From Torreya grandis (Eukaryota > Streptophyta > Pinopsida > Cupressales > Taxaceae), in assembly GCA_037957365.1 (NCBI GenBank), contig JARHVA010001174.1, positions 3,091,501 through 3,155,500 of the forward strand: DNA of 64,000 bases, in the 5' to 3' direction. The notes under the pieces were generated by a model. That model made no database searches. It was not told the origin of the DNA and worked only from the letters and a program-made list of their open reading frames with translations. The position numbers and the translations under genes were made by a program. Every line of letters begins with the position of its first letter. The first letter of the stretch is position 1. Shown in pieces: positions 39,551 through 49,020 of this stretch.

Positions 39551-39641
39551 ATCACTAATGGTCACCTTGACCACTAATGGTCTATCCCAACCATCGATGA
39601 TCACCCTAACAAATTGATGGTCACCCCAATCATTGATGGTC
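39551..39641 (+). repeat. Second ATCGATGGT array in A LTR, five units
   Basis: Units at about 39551, 39570, 39589, 39610 and 39629 have the same 19-20 bp period: ATCACTAATGGTC, ACCACTAATGGTC, AACCATCGATGATC, CAAATTGATGGTC and ATCATTGATGGTC. They lie 370 bp downstream of the TATA box, in transcribed R-U5. Confidence 0.75.
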
Positions 39642-39801
39642 ACTATCAGAAACAATAAATAACAAGATATTTTAAACCATTATACCTCAACCAAATCTAA
39701 CTTTTAGATCCCCTACCTAATCAAGTTTTTCTACCATACCCTTCTCAAGTTTATTTTACCTTTCCTCCAAAAAATATAAGGAAAAATTCTCTGAAACATT
39801 T

Positions 39802-39820
39802 TGGCATGCTCAGTGGGACC
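39802..39820 (+). other. Primer binding site of element A
   Basis: TGGCATGCTCAGTGGGACC begins three bases after the inferred LTR end. Element B has TGTCATGCTCGGTGGGAC at the equivalent place (57018-57035), matching at 16 of 18 positions. The same tRNA primer is implied. I cannot name it. Confidence 0.65.
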
Positions 39821-40424
39821 CTTAAGTCTTTTCTTGGGTTCATAGTTGCATCTAAGTGCTTATTCTTCTTGTTTTCTACTCATATAATGAAATCAAAATT
39901 TATTTTTGGGCTTAAAATTGACTACATCCATTATTTTATTATTTATTTTAGCTCACATAGATTAATTAATCAAGTGAATTAATTGTAGATTCACTCTTAT
40001 CACACATACAAGACCAAACCTCTTACATATAAACAAGCATGAAACCTTGACGTAAGGCCTGATTGGGATTTCATTACTTAGTGGTCACCTTTCCTAACCA
40101 TCATACTTAGATTTCATCACCAAGGGGAGAACCAACTCAACTCTCTAGTTGAGTATAAACTTTGGCAATCAGTATATCTTAGCTAAGCACCTGACAACCT
40201 TATCATTTTAGTATGTGAAGGGAGGGGGTAGGTCCCAATATCAAGCCATGTACCAATTCCAATACAGCTCTTAAAGTTTAAGGCATAAGCCACAAGAGAG
40301 ACTAAAAGGAACCTTAAGACTTAACATGCTTTAGTGTGTGTTTCATTTCCTTGAATTTTTATTGTTTTCTCTTTTTTGAGTTGTGATATTTTTTGTATCT
40401 TCTTCTTCCCATTTCCTCATCTAC
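39821..40424 (+). other. Leader of element A
   Basis: Untranslated region between primer site and gag. 40180-40290 (GCTAAGCACCTGACAACC, CCTTATCATTTTAG, GTAGGTCCCAATATC, AAGCCATGTACCAATTCC) aligns with element C 5825-5700 on the opposite strand. Confidence 0.6.
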
Positions 40425-40934
40425 ATGGTTTTGAATAGGAAACAACTGAGAAACCAAGCAAACTAGGACCCACCTCCTAATCATCCATCTTCCTCTTCTC
40501 CCTCATCCATAGATTACATCTTAGTTATAGAGAGTTATCCTCATCCTTATGGGAATCCTACCATCCCTCAGACAGTTACCCAAGGTGATGGGACTTTGCC
40601 ACCTTTTTGGATAATAATCCCATATCCCTCCAACATTACCTTAACACCATATCTCATCATACCCATAATTTGGTTCCACCTATTGACCCACCCTACGATA
40701 TGCCATCCCACCTTATAGGTGACACTTCTGTAGCCACCATCTCCACCTAGCCTTTAGTCACCTAAGCATAATATTATACCAATAACCCCACCGATACTAC
40801 CATCCAGAAATAACCCACTCAACCAAGCAACACCCAAGTAACATCCAAGCACCTTTTTCCCCAAATAATAACCCTCCTAGTATATGAGCAACCTAACCTT
40901 TGAGCACCATTACTTCCCTTACTATAGGAGTACC
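40425..40934 (+). pseudogene. Gag N-terminal part of element A, left of insertion F
   Basis: A frame starting MVLNRKQLRNQ near 40429 (in a context ending CATCTACATGG) is followed by a Pro/Ser/Thr-rich stretch (DPPPNHPSSSSPSSIDY) and hydrophobic, proline-rich text with many stops. It has no folded domain. It ends at GTACC (40930-40934), the left copy of the duplication made by insertion of F, and resumes at 47492. The equivalent part of C (5271-4731) has the same composition. Confidence 0.5.
40930..40934. repeat. Target site duplication of copia element F, left copy
   Basis: GTACC directly before the left LTR; the right copy is at 47492-47496. Exact 5-bp duplication. Confidence 0.95.
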
Positions 40935-41405
40935 TATCGGAGTTGTTGTTGCCAGAATCCGGATAACGCGAGTGCAATGAAGACGTGATCACACAAGATG
41001 AACAAGTGCACACCACAAAGATGCTAAAGCAATTTGACAATGACAAGAAGATAAATTGCACAAAACAAAATGGAGAAACCAAATCTGAATTAGTAACCTG
41101 AAATGGCCAAAATGAAGAATACATATAGTAGAGCTAGAAAGTAACTCCTCCACAAATGGTGGTCAAAGCACCCCAAGAATAGACTCCTCAAAAGGTGGTG
41201 ACAAGGTGCTAAGAATAGAGAAATAACTCCCATACCCAGAATAGGAGTATCTTATGCCATTCTTATGACACCTTATGACACAAGTATGACACACAATCTC
41301 CACATAAGCTAGCCTATCCCACGAATGTAGGAAAACTCCATGTATGCACAAATATATGATATTCCCTAATTAATAAATAGGGAAAAATAAAAACCTACAC
41401 TAATA
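40935..41405 (-). repeat. 3' LTR of element F
   Basis: 471 bp. In plus orientation it starts TATCGGAGTTG and ends CCTACACTAATA. It differs from the 5' LTR at five places (for example ATAACGCG against ATAATGCG, and TTCTTATG against TTCGTATG), including one C/T change at a CpG. Confidence 0.97.
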
Positions 41406-41415
41406 CCCCCCCATA
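41406..41415 (-). other. Polypurine tract of element F
   Basis: The minus strand reads ATGGGGGGG directly before the 3' LTR: seven G residues at 41412-41406. Confidence 0.8.
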
Positions 41416-41578
41416 AGTGCAGCTTAGGTGGAAAGTGTGGAAATAAAAAATGGGTCCCGACAACTACGCCTGATGAGGTACCCATGTACAAATGCAATCT
41501 CCCATAAGATAGAGAAAAGGAGAAAACCCATAGGAAAAAACTCCCCCCCAAAAGAGAGACATAAAAGAAAATAAGAGG

Positions 41579-42940
41579 CTAGAAGGCCCCCCCTAAAGAT
41601 GATGCTGATGCAGATGTAGACCGCACCCCAAGAAGAGCTCGTAGAAGAATGAACTTACTCTCAGTGAAAGGTTTGGTGAAGATGTCTGCAACCTGCTCTG
41701 AAGACTGGCAAAATATCAAGTCAATGACCTGACTATGAATAAGCTCCCGAATGAAATGCATGTGAATCTCTATGTGCTTGGTCCGCTGGTGCTGAACCGG
41801 ATTCCTGCAAATCTGTATGGTACTCTGATTGTCACAATAAATGATGGTGGGCTGCCTGATAGGAATGCCAAACTCAGAAAGAATCCCCTGAAGCCAAATA
41901 GCCTCAGTGGCTACATTAATAGCTCCCCTGTACTCTGCCTCTGTGGATGATATAGCAATAGCATTCTGCTTCTTGCTAGACCAACTGATAGGACCTGAAC
42001 CTAGAGAGAAACTGTAACCAGAAGTGGACTTATGAGTCTGTGAATCGCCAGCCCAGTCTAAATTTGTATATCCAACAAAGCCAACCTCTGTGCCAAATCT
42101 GTAGTGAATCCCATATCTATGTGAACCCTGTATGTAATGCAAGATCCTCTTAGCTGCTTTCCAATGCAGCTCATGGGGTTCCTGCATGAATCTGGAGACA
42201 AGTCCCACTGTATATGAAATGTCGGGCCTGGTGTGAGTCAAGTAGATGAGATTACCAACAAGTTGTCGATACCGAGTGGCATCAACCAATGGTGAAGAAC
42301 AATCATTCTCAAGCTTGACTCTTGATAGAAAGGGAGTCGGAGATGGCTTGCAATTAGCCATGTGAAATCGAGCCAACAAGTCGAGAGTGTACTTAGGTTG
42401 TGCAAGAGAAATCCCTGAATCTGACTGTGAGATCTCGATGCCAAGGAAGTAGTGCAACAAACCCAAGTCTGTCATATCAAATCTCTCCTAAAGAGATGCC
42501 TTCACCGCTGTAATAGCTGATGAAGAACTCCCAGCGATCAAAAGGTCATCAACATATATAACCAAAATCAGAAGCAAATCATCCTGCCGCAAGAAGTAGA
42601 CATTAGGATCAAAATGGCACCTAGTGAATCCTGCTATGAGAAGGAAGGAATCCATCTTGGCATACCAAGCCTGAGGGGCCTGTTTGAGGCCATAGATAGA
42701 TTTCCTAAGTCTGCATACTAAGGAAGAATCCTGAACAAACCCTGGCGGCTGCTCCATGTAGATCTCCTCCTCAAGGTCTCCGTGAAGAAAGGCACTCTTC
42801 ACATCCATCTGATGCACATCCCAACCATGTGCTGCGGCAATAGCCAAGGTGAGTCGGATAGAAGTCATCTTTGCAATGGGTGCAAAGGTCTCTAAGTAGT
42901 CAATGCCTGCCACCTGTGAGAAACCCTTGGCTACCAATCA
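41579..42940 (-). pseudogene. RT and RNase H part of F gag-pol
   Basis: Starts at a TGA (42938-42940) in the RT motif normally reading KARLVAKG; Arg CGA to TGA is a C-to-T change at a CpG. Then come TFAPIAKMTSIR, MDVKSAFLHGDLEEEIYM, LRKSIYGLKQAPQAWY and YVDDLLIAG, a TAG (42488-42490), FDMTDLGLLHYFLGIE and RYRQLVGNLIYLTHTRPDI. RNase H motifs DWAGD, SSTEAEYRG, CDNQST and KHIEI are intact. The 298-codon last stretch is fully open. Confidence 0.95.
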
Positions 42941-44209
42941 TGCCTTATACTTATCAACCGACCCATCTGCGGCAAATTTGCTCTGATATATCCACCTACA
43001 TCGAACCATCTTTCTTTCCTTAAGAAGTGAAGTCAAATCCCAAGTGCGATTTTTGATTAAGGAAGAATATTCTTCCTCCATAGCACTATCCCACTCAGGT
43101 ACCCCCGATGCCTCTCGAAAAGTTTGTGGATCCGAAACTGAAGCAAAGAAGGCATGTGGATCTCTTTGAAAATCCCCCCTAGTACGTCTGTCATCTACGG
43201 GGTCTCCTGCCCATGTGCCAGCACTCTCAAGTGTCTATCTGGCCCAAAGTGGCCCAGAAGTGGGCGAGTCAGGTGCTAACTCCTCATCCTCTGACTGACT
43301 AGAGGTGGATGACATTGCATCACTATCCTCACTGTCTGAATTTGAAGAAGAAGAAGATGACTCTGGCTCAAGAACCTGCTGTGGCTGATCTGAATCTGAC
43401 GAGGAATCATCATGAAGAAGTAGATCCGATGAGGGAGAAGAAGTGTCAAGTGTTGAGTCTCTAGGACTCTCCTGAAAATGGACACTTCTCTCAATGAACA
43501 ACTCATGTGTGACGGGATCTAGAAGGCGATATCCCTTAATACCATCTGGATATCCTACAAAGATGCAAGGCTTGGACTGACGTTCCATAGCTTTGCGTTT
43601 CTTCTTTGAAATGTGGGCCATGGCTGGGGATCCAAAAACTCTAAGGTGCTCAACATCAGGTTTCCTTTTATGCCAAGCTTCAAAGGGTGTTATCCCTTTC
43701 AAAGCTTTGTGAGGAACCCTATTTTGAATGTAGCAAGCACAATTGATGGCTTCGGCCCAGTACTGTGGTGCTAGGGATTTGGAGTGAATCATACAGCTAC
43801 CCATCTCTTTCAAAAACCTATTCTTGCGTTCTGCAACCCCATTTTGTGACAGACTGTAGGTGAATGTGCGCTGCAAATCAATCCCCTCTGTGGTGCAAAA
43901 CTACTCAAACCTGATGCTGACATACTCTCCTCCATTATTAGTTCGAAGAACCTTGATAGATTTCTCACTCTGTTTCTCAACAAGAGCCTTGAAGTCTAGA
44001 AAATATTCAAACACTTCAAACTTTTGTTTGAGAAAATATATCCAAGTGTACCTAGAGAAATCATCAATGAAGGTGAGGATGTACTTGGCCCTTGTGAAAG
44101 ATGGTTTGGGAAAGGGTCCCGATACATCACTGTGGACTAACTCCAAAGGTTGTGAAGCCCTCCAAGCTTTGCCTTTGTCAAATTTTGCTTCGGGATGCTT
44201 CCCAAGGGA
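42941..44209 (-). pseudogene. Integrase part of F gag-pol
   Basis: Runs from the TGA at the zinc site, through [26 protein letters not shown] (first catalytic Asp, intact), [26 protein letters not shown] (second Asp changed to Asn), a TAG (43901-43903), GVAERKNRFLKEMG (third residue Glu, intact), and a long acidic Ser-rich linker (SSSSSNSDSEDSDAMSS near 43370-43300). The C-terminal part contains PEWDSAMEEEY before RT. A second TAG lies at 43235-43237. Confidence 0.93.
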
Positions 44210-45703
44210 TCACCCTTCACAAAGTCCTTTTGAGAATTGGACACGAGGCAAGCCAATGACCATGTCATTTTTGCAAAGTTGCTCAAGGTAGCAGTAGTTA
44301 AGGTGGCCAAACCGCTCATGCCATAATTTGCTAACTCCATCTGAATGAGTCAGCAATGCTGTAGAAGAAGAATCTGATGCAAAATGTGAAAAGGTGTATA
44401 ACCTTGCTTGGTGATCTACCCTTCCCACTGCCACTGTAGTATCACTATGCAACTCCCTGATAGATACAGAATATGGTGAAAACTCAACTCTCATGCCCTG
44501 ACCAATGTGAGTGATTTGGTACACTGATAGGAAATTGGTTGATAGAGAAGGAACACTTAGAACATTGTTGAATGTTCCTCCTTCCATTTCAACTGACCCT
44601 CTCCCTACAACGAAAACTGATATGTCATCACCCAAACTAATTGAAGTCATGCTACAAGGCTCTAAAGATGAAAACTCAACTAGTGAAGAGCCCATGTGGT
44701 GAGAAGCACCCGAGTCAATGACCCATGAAGATATGGAAGCTGCTGTAGCTACAAGGGCCTTGCCCTTTTCTTTCTCCTTACCCTTGCCCTTTGCCTTAGT
44801 AGAATCTTGGGTTGATGAATTCTGCTTGATGGACTCAGAAACACCTATGTTGTTCTTCTCTAGAAGATGAGTTAGGTGGTCTATTTGTTTCTTCATGCAC
44901 TTGTGTTCATCATGCCCATTCTTTTTACAATAGCCACACTTAACCTTCTCCTTCTTAGGTTTAGCATTGGAAGATGAAGACTCAGTGTTGTTTTTGGCAG
45001 GGTTGGTGTTTTCTTTCTTTTTCTCTTGATCCTTGTTCTTTTTCTTCTTCTCCTTTGTTGAAGTCTTGTCCTTACCATTTCTAGCTATCAAAGCTTGGGG
45101 TTGAGTAGACTTCATTGTGCCCATCTGAATTAGCTTATCTTGATCCCTAGTCAAGTCGGCAATGAATGAATCCAAAGAAGGCATTTTCCATGTAGTGCCA
45201 AGGGCACTTTTAGTGGCATGGAAAGTGGAGACAAAGACTGAATAACTTGGACCTAACTTTGCGAGAATAAAAAGTATGAGTTGATCATCTTTCTTCTCTA
45301 TCCCGCATTCTTTCAATTGCAATCTAAGGGCCTTAAACTTAGTAAAGAAGTCCTGTAGGGTGTCAAAGTTACTAGGACTTAGACTTATGAGTTCGTTTTC
45401 GAGCTCATGACCTCTCATCTCATCAAGCTTCCCAAACAACTTTTCTAAGGTGTTCCATATGTCATTAGGAGTTTGGGAGGATTCTAAGTGAAAGAGTAGT
45501 TCTGGAGACATGGATAAACTCAGTAACTCAAAGGCTTCATCACTACGGTTGTACCACTTAACCTTTTCAGCATTTGTATTAGGTTCTACTTCTGTACCCA
45601 TTGTGATCCTATACAACCCTTTACTTCTAAGAATGATAGACATTTTAACTTTCTATTCATGATAGTTGAAGGGTGTTAGGGGTTTGAGTTGAAAAGAATC
45701 CAT
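44210..45703 (-). pseudogene. Gag and protease part of F gag-pol
   Basis: Starts MDSFQLKPLTPFNYHE then a stop where the copia gag NYxxW tryptophan belongs (45653-45655), then continues as a 477-codon open stretch. The capsid region (about 45640-45200), Lys-rich linker (45070-44950), knuckle (44950-44905), protease (DSGA near 44690, followed by VVGRGSVEM) and the integrase zinc N-terminus (WHERFGHLNYCYLEQL) follow. It ends at a TGA exactly where the second Cys of the HHCC zinc site is expected (CEG then stop). Confidence 0.93.
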
Positions 45704-47007
45704 TTTTAGTTGAAATTAGGTGAAGTTGTGTTGATTGCAAGTTGTGATTGTATACAGAAAAGAGAATGAAAGTGAAGTTGCAAGTTGCGAAAAACAATCA
45801 CACCCCCCCCGAAATATTGAGCCCCCCCAAGTATGCAAGTGCATGCTCAAAAGACGTCAGACTCAGCGGAAAATGCGTCCTAGGAGACCCAAATTTTGGC
45901 ACTTTACAAACTAGTGTGTTTTTGAAAAAGAACAAGTCTACGCTATGGAGAATTGAATTACAAGCACTTTTGAAAAAAACGGCACCCAAAACTGAGTTAC
46001 CGTTTGTAAGATTTTAAAGTTACAATTTTCCCGTAAACTAGTGTTTTTGCAAAAAACGTACTAAAACATTAAAAAAAATGCTATTATGAGGAGAGAAAGT
46101 GGCCTTCCAACCACTCGTTGGATTCGACACGGAATGAAGAATCCAAATGAGATTTTTGTGAGGGGGAATTGGCCTCCTACCAACCCGGGCCTCACCCTTC
46201 GTCTTCGACAGGCGAAAATACAAGTTTTAATTTGAAAATCCCCAAATTACAAAACTGTCTAGAAACTTTAATACTCAGTCAAATTGACTGATTTTTGTTT
46301 TATTAAGTCAATTTTAACTAAGATAATTGAAGCATAGACAGAATTGAAGGAATGACAAGTGTTCTAGGGTGCCAAATAAGATGCCAAGTAGGGAGGGGCG
46401 TCCAAAAGCACAGTCCAGATTTTGACAGCAAAAAAGACAAAAAACAGCAGAATATTTTCACCAAAAACAAGGTGCATTTCTCATTTGCTGGGCAAGAAAA
46501 GCTTAAGGAGTTTCCAGACTTCAAAACACAGCAGGATTACCAGAAAAATGCGCCATATTTAGACAAAAAATAGCTTTTTTTTTTTATGCCGTACAGTTGA
46601 TGGCGTGGCAGAACAGAGGAATGCACTGCTGCTGCTGCTTGGCGTGGAGGAAGGACAGCTGCTGCTTGGCCTCTTGCTGGAACTCACTGTTGGTAGAAGT
46701 GAAGCCAGAAGCTAGGCGCTTGCTAGAAGACTGCTGTTTGGTGTGCAAAGTTGACTGCTGCCTAGAAGGTATGGCTGAACCAGATGAGTGCTGCTCCTCC
46801 CTCTGTGCTGAGTGCTCAACAATGGCGTTCAAGCTAACTGCTGAACCAACAAAGACACCCAAATGCAAGGATCTCCAAGAAAACTAACCAGAATTGATGT
46901 ATTTATTTTTTATTTTTGATCAAATCTAAAAATAAAAAACAAACTCCACTCCTCTTGATTTCAAAATAAGCTAAAAAAGCATAATCATACACAAGATTAC
47001 CGGGAAA
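45704..47007 (-). other. Leader of element F between primer site and gag
   Basis: 1.3 kb, long for a copia leader. A CAG/CTG-rich section at 46610-46800 contains a 94-codon Gln/Ser-rich minus frame (46868-46584), with segments SRQQSTLHTKQQSSSKRL and HAKQQQQC. It is not recognisable as a domain and may be chance. The rest has no features beyond a C8 run (45805-45812). Confidence 0.7.
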
Positions 47008-47020
47008 GGCTCTGATACCA
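47008..47020 (-). other. Primer binding site of element F (initiator tRNA-Met type)
   Basis: The minus strand TGGTATCAGAGCC begins immediately after the LTR with no spacer. TGGTATCAGAGC is the standard plant copia site complementary to the 3' end of initiator methionine tRNA. Confidence 0.93.
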
Positions 47021-47491
47021 TATCGGAGTTGTTGTTGCCAGAATCCGGATAATGCGAGTGCAATGAAGACGTGATCACACAAGATGAACAAGTGCACACC
47101 ACAAAGATGCTAAAGCAATTTGACAATGACAAGAAGATAAATTGCACAAAACAAAATGGAGAAACCAAATCTGAATTAGTAACCTGAAATGGCCAAAATG
47201 AAGAATACATATAGGAGAGCTAGAAAGTAACTCCTCCACAAATGGTGGTCAAAGCACCCCAAGAATAGACTCCTCAAAAGGTGGTGACAAGGTGCTAAGA
47301 ATAGAGAAATAACTCCCATACCCGGAATAGAAGTATCTTATGCCATTCGTATGACACCTTATGACACAAGTATGACACACAATCTCCACATAAGCTAGCC
47401 TATCCCACGAATGTAGGAAAACTCCATGTATGCACAAATATATGATATTCCCTAATTAATAAATAGGGAAAAATAAAAACCTACACTAATA
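47021..47491 (-). repeat. 5' LTR of element F
   Basis: 471 bp, bounded by the primer site on the inside (47008-47020) and the target duplication on the outside (47492-47496). Minus-strand termini are TATTAG and CCGATA. Confidence 0.97.
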
Positions 47492-47900
47492 GTACCTTCT
47501 ACAAGTGCCACCACCATTCCTACCATTTCCAACCTACCTACCTCCACTCCATTTCAGATTTTGGTGGCTCCCATAACTTCCACCCTTTAACCTATCAATA
47601 CCAAAGTTACCACCTGCACTTTATCTACTAACCCAACCATGCCTCCTATACAACCTATGTTAATCTCTTAATAGGTACCCATCACACCAAACACAAGTTA
47701 CATCCCTAACCCACAAGGGTATATACCTCTACCTTCTACCCAACCACCTATCTCCATGTATTCATATGTGGAATCATACCAATCAACCATGTCCACATAC
47801 CAATATGTGGTAGCCTCTCAAACCCCCACCAATTATACATATGTTACACCTACCCAAGCCCAACATAATTTACCTTACAACTATGGGGGTGCACAACCCC
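47492..47900 (+). pseudogene. Gag N-terminal part of element A, right of insertion F
   Basis: Begins with the right GTACC copy (47492-47496) and continues the Pro/Tyr/Thr/Ser-rich gag N-terminus broken at 40934. Pieces such as SYQSTMSTYQYVVASQTPTN and TPTQAQHNLPYNYGG (47770-47890) are typical low-complexity N-terminal gag. No folded domain. Confidence 0.55.
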
Positions 47901-49020
47901 AAAATGACCTTGTCAAAATGTCAATGGACAAGATGACTATTTTGGAGTCATCTATTTTTAGAGCTCATAATATTTTGTCATATGACCAAATATGTTATGC
48001 ACCAATTCAACCATCCATACCCATTCAACCATACCCTCATCAATGGGAACTTCCAAAAATTTCAAAGTTTTAGAGTAAGGAGGACCCTCAATAACACTTA
48101 ACAGCATTTAGGAATTCATGTTATTTTATCACCTATGATAATGCTCTCCTTCTTCACACCTTCCCCATGTCTCTATTAGGTCCAAAACTAGATTGGTACA
48201 GTGATATTACAAATCACTCCCTCTTTTATTTTGCTCAACTATCTCAAATTTTCTTAGATCACTTTTATATAAACATCTCTAAGAAAGTATACATCACTAA
48301 CCTTTACTCCATTCAACAGTTTGATGACAAATCCATTACTGACTTCATGGCCCATTGGAGAATTTTGATAAACCAACTCTCCTTCTCTCTACCCCAACTC
48401 AAACTAATTGAACTCTTTGTTTGGGCTTATGCCAAACACATCTCCTCTAATTTATGGGTTTAGAGCTTCAGGACCTTTGATGAGGATTTTACCATGGCAT
48501 GAAAACTAGAATATAGAGCCATTGATGAGGGGAAGTTGAAGTTGAGAAACAAGAATTCCACCTTCAAGTTAAATGAGGCTTCCTCCTTAAAACCCAACAA
48601 CCAAACCAACACTAACTCCAAAAATAAGATAATTGTGAATGTGGTTGTCCTTAAGAGCGCCCCTCTACTCATTGTCAACCAATCCAACTCTCCTAATTCC
48701 TCTAATCAAAATACCAAGAACTCAAACAATAACACCCAAAAGAAATTTGCTCTACTTAGGGAGTCATACACTTTAGTCTTAGAGAAATTGTTAAAAGCCA
48801 ATATCATATAGCTTTTCCCCATCAAACATATGCAACAATTTGATTCCTCTCATCCTATACCAGGTTGGTACAAGGAGAATGAATTATGCACTTTCCACTG
48901 AGCCATTGGACATGATGTTAGTAGGTGTAAAACCTTAAAGAACATTATCCAAACTCTCATTTATAAGGGGGAATTTGTGTTGGATAACCCAAATACACCC
49001 CTGAATTAATCACTTGACAT
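47901..49020 (+). pseudogene. Gag capsid core and zinc knuckle of element A
   Basis: Reads MSMDKMTILESSIF near 47922, ILSYDQICYAPIQ, WELPKISKF (48040), KEDPQ, then MSLLGPKLDWYSDI (48167), FLDHFYINISKKVYI, FDDKSITDFMAHWRILINQ, LPQLKLIELF, a basic NKNSTFKLNEASSLKPN linker, and a knuckle CTFH, four residues including a stop, H, four residues, C (48890-48931), then KGEFVLDNPNTP. Element C shows the same order on the minus strand. Stops break it at several places. Confidence 0.75.

Larger units (their letters stand above)
38787..39798 (+). repeat. 5' LTR of element A (start inferred)
   Basis: The end is set by the primer site: TGAAACA at 39792-39798, then TTT, then TGG. The start at TGTAGACACT (38787) is chosen because it gives TG...CA termini and a ~1.0-kb LTR; no second copy is in the window to confirm it. 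A TATAAAAA box is at 39177-39184, about 390 bp in, with R-U5 about 610 bp. ATCGAT-centred palindromes flank the TATA box on both sides. Confidence 0.55.
41579..45703 (-). pseudogene. Copia gag-pol polyprotein of element F (single frame, six stops)
   Basis: One frame runs from ATG at 45703 to a final stop at 41579, 1374 codons, with no frameshift. Gag has a UBN2-type region, an Lys-rich linker and a CCHC knuckle CGYCKKNGHDEHKC (near 44940). Protease has WVIDSGASHHM (near 44700). Integrase has [27 protein letters not shown] and GVAERKNR. RT has LVAKGFSQ, MDVKSAFLHG and YVDDLLIAG (near 42555); RNase H has WAGDSQTHKSTSGY, SSTEAEYRG and KHIEI. Stops: 45653-45655, 44210-44212, 43901-43903, 43235-43237, 42938-42940, 42488-42490. 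The integrase motif usually RTDNGGE reads RTNNGGEY, losing the second catalytic Asp. Confidence 0.97.
40935..47491 (-). mobile_element. Element F: young Ty1/copia retrotransposon, 6557 bp, with TA...TA LTR ends
   Basis: The two LTRs are both 471 bp and differ at only 5 positions. The insertion duplicated GTACC and lies within gag of element A. Structure on the minus strand: 5' LTR, primer site directly abutting it, a 1.3-kb leader, a single gag-pol frame (45703-41579), a G-rich purine tract and the 3' LTR. Domain order gag, protease, integrase, RT, RNase H is diagnostic of copia. LTR termini are TATTAG...CCGATA rather than the usual TG...CA. GC content and codon look are clearly unlike the AT-rich surroundings, as expected for a recent arrival. 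Six stops make it non-functional. Confidence 0.97.

Noticed and set aside
41406..41412. Assembly error at the C7 run beside the F LTR
   Set aside because: The run is exactly where the polypurine tract should be, and both LTRs are 471 bp, so it is biologically expected.
43860..44291. 143-codon plus-strand frame
   Set aside because: Opposite-strand shadow of the copia integrase region.
46597..46887. 96-codon plus-strand Cys-rich frame
   Set aside because: Complement of the CAG-rich leader of element F; the Cys and Leu come from CTG/TGC repeats.
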